Assembly (NCBI RefSeq): GCF_008271465.1
Contig: NZ_VMDU01000001.1
Span: 310,001-374,000, forward strand
Length of the DNA: 64,000 nucleotides
Direction of reading: 5' to 3'
Source of the DNA: Tabrizicola flagellatus
GTDB taxonomy: Bacteria > Pseudomonadota > Alphaproteobacteria > Rhodobacterales > Rhodobacteraceae
In this document: one piece after another, positions 63,036 to 64,000 of the stretch
How positions within the stretch are numbered: position 1 is the stretch's first letter
How the letters are laid out: every line of letters starts with the position of its first letter
The notes under the pieces: model-generated
Databases searched by the model: none
Told to the model about the DNA's origin: nothing
What the model saw: only the letters and a program-made list of their open reading frames with translations
Position numbers and translations under genes: made by a program

Positions 63036-64000
63036 ATGTTCCGCCTTTCCACCCTTGCGCTTCTCGCCTGCTCCACCCCCCTTCTGGCGCAGGAGGTCAA
63101 CGTCTATTCCCACCGCCAGCCGGAACTGATCCAGCCGCTCGTCGATGCCTTCACCGCCGAGACCGGGATCGCGGTCAACGTGGCCTTCGTGGACAAGGGC
63201 ATGGCCGAGCGGCTCCAGGCCGAGGGCGACCGCTCACCCGCCGACCTGGTGCTGACGGTGGACATCGCCCGCCTGATCCAGATCGTCGAGGCCGGCGTGA
63301 CCCAGCCGGTGCAGTCCGAGGTGCTGGAGGCCAACATCCCCGAAGCCCTGCGCGATCCGAACGATCACTGGTTCGGCCTGACCGCCCGTGCCCGCATCGT
63401 CTATGCCGCGAAGGACCGCGTGGACCCGGCCGAGATCACCACCTACGAGGATCTCGCCTCCGAGAAATGGAAGGGCCGGATCTGCTCGCGCTCGGGGCTG
63501 AACGACTACAACATCGCGCTGCTGGGCGCCTACATCGTCCATCACGGCGAAGAGGCGGCGACGAAATGGGCCGAAGGACTGAAGGCCAACCTCGCCCGCA
63601 AGCCCGATGGCGGCGACCGTGACCAGGTCAAGGCCATTGCCGCCGGCGAATGCGACATCGCCATCGGCAATACCTACTACATCGGCCAGATGCTCGCCGA
63701 CCCCGAACAGCGCGCGGCGGCCGAGGCGGTGAACGTCACCTTCCCGACCTTCGAGAACGGCGGGGCGCACCTGAACATCTCGGGCGTGGCCATGACCAAG
63801 TCCGCCCCGAACAAGGAGAACGCGCTGAAGTTCATGGAATGGCTCTCGGGCGACGAGGCGCAGCGGATCTATGCCGAAACCAACAACGAATACCCGGTGA
63901 AACCCGGCGTGGCGCGGTCGGCGGTGGTCGCCTCCTGGGGCGAATTCACCGCGGACCCGACGCCCTTGGCCGAGATCGCCAAGGCCCGCGCGGCGGCCCT
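63036..64000 (+). CDS. Ferric-iron ABC transporter substrate-binding protein (3' end outside window)
   Basis: At least 321 residues of an FbpA/FutA-type periplasmic binding protein. Signal peptide ends at TPLLAQE; mature start VNVYSHRQPELIQPLVDAFT, then NIALLGAYIVHHGEEAATKW, GECDIAIGNTYYIGQMLADP with the paired tyrosines that bind iron, and FMEWLSGDEAQRIYAETNNE. Usual length is about 335-340, so only the last few residues are missing. The promoter region 62971-63004 has TTGACC and an imperfect CTCTT-N11-AAGAG dyad; iron control is plausible but not shown. Confidence 0.93.
   Translation, partial: MFRLSTLALLACSTPLLAQEVNVYSHRQPELIQPLVDAFTAETGIAVNVAFVDKGMAERLQAEGDRSPADLVLTVDIARLIQIVEAGVTQPVQSEVLEANIPEALRDPNDHWFGLTARARIVYAAKDRVDPAEITTYEDLASEKWKGRICSRSGLNDYNIALLGAYIVHHGEEAATKWAEGLKANLARKPDGGDRDQVKAIAAGECDIAIGNTYYIGQMLADPEQRAAAEAVNVTFPTFENGGAHLNISGVAMTKSAPNKENALKFMEWLSGDEAQRIYAETNNEYPVKPGVARSAVVASWGEFTADPTPLAEIAKARAAA

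Overview
This window is GC-rich and compact. It looks like chromosomal DNA of an alphaproteobacterium, most likely family Rhodobacteraceae. Reasons: a CckA hybrid kinase with a CtrA-type TTAA-N7-TTAA box just upstream, the prfA-prmC-DUF4167 block, DUF6636 and DUF6778 proteins, a NDUFAF6-like squalene/phytoene-synthase relative, and many 1-4 nt start/stop overlaps. No insertion sequence, phage module, CRISPR array, rRNA or tRNA was recognised. The content is mostly core genome with small accessory genes between.

Layout. 1-10 kb: 3' part of mfd, convergent with an operon of AMP-ligase, DsbA/FrnE-like protein and Bcr/CflA exporter that is divergent from an XRE-cupin regulator; an entericidin-like lipopeptide behind an orphan YejA-like peptide-binding protein; a candidate sRNA; 3-hydroxybutyrate dehydrogenase; a patatin lipase; a DUF502 protein. 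10-20 kb: psuK-psuG, rpsB-tsf, a solo LuxR, rpe, ndk, a YheS-like ABC-F protein, a broken DUF2267 gene, marC and a retropepsin-like protease. 20-32 kb: cckA, rsmB-type methyltransferase, guaB, a class I amidotransferase, a TDT transporter, a PhyH dioxygenase, a GNAT/FemAB protein, a 41-aa membrane protein, LacI regulator plus glucokinase, carboxylesterase plus AlkA-type glycosylase. 32-45 kb: an MFS protein, cysS-cimA-synthase-like operon, YjbR and DUF6778 proteins, PLP decarboxylase, TPM protein, a frameshifted secreted-protein gene, an outer-membrane barrel, Uup-like ABC-F and a CoA-transferase. 45-64 kb: cupin plus RACo-like ASKHA protein, an ECF sigma/anti-sigma/fasciclin set, a VWA protein, prfA-prmC-DUF4167, a glycosyltransferase-like gene, an agmatinase/aminotransferase/M20 hydrolase neighbourhood that looks like polyamine or amino-acid catabolism, a second barrel protein, mazG and the 5' part of a ferric-iron binding protein gene.

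Signals beyond ordinary genes: (1) a set of near-perfect palindromes with almost no loop (5388, 8420/8437, 57388/57411/57434), sitting just 3' of stop codons and once in frame inside the cimA N-terminus (36309); (2) an orphan intrinsic terminator with an upstream stem-loop and a heat-shock-like promoter, read as an sRNA; (3) two pairs of shared operator-like dyads in front of unlinked genes (TTTGATCAAA; ATACG-N2-CGTAT); (4) three convergent gene pairs that share a CTAG double stop. None of these was tested computationally; all positions were read by eye.
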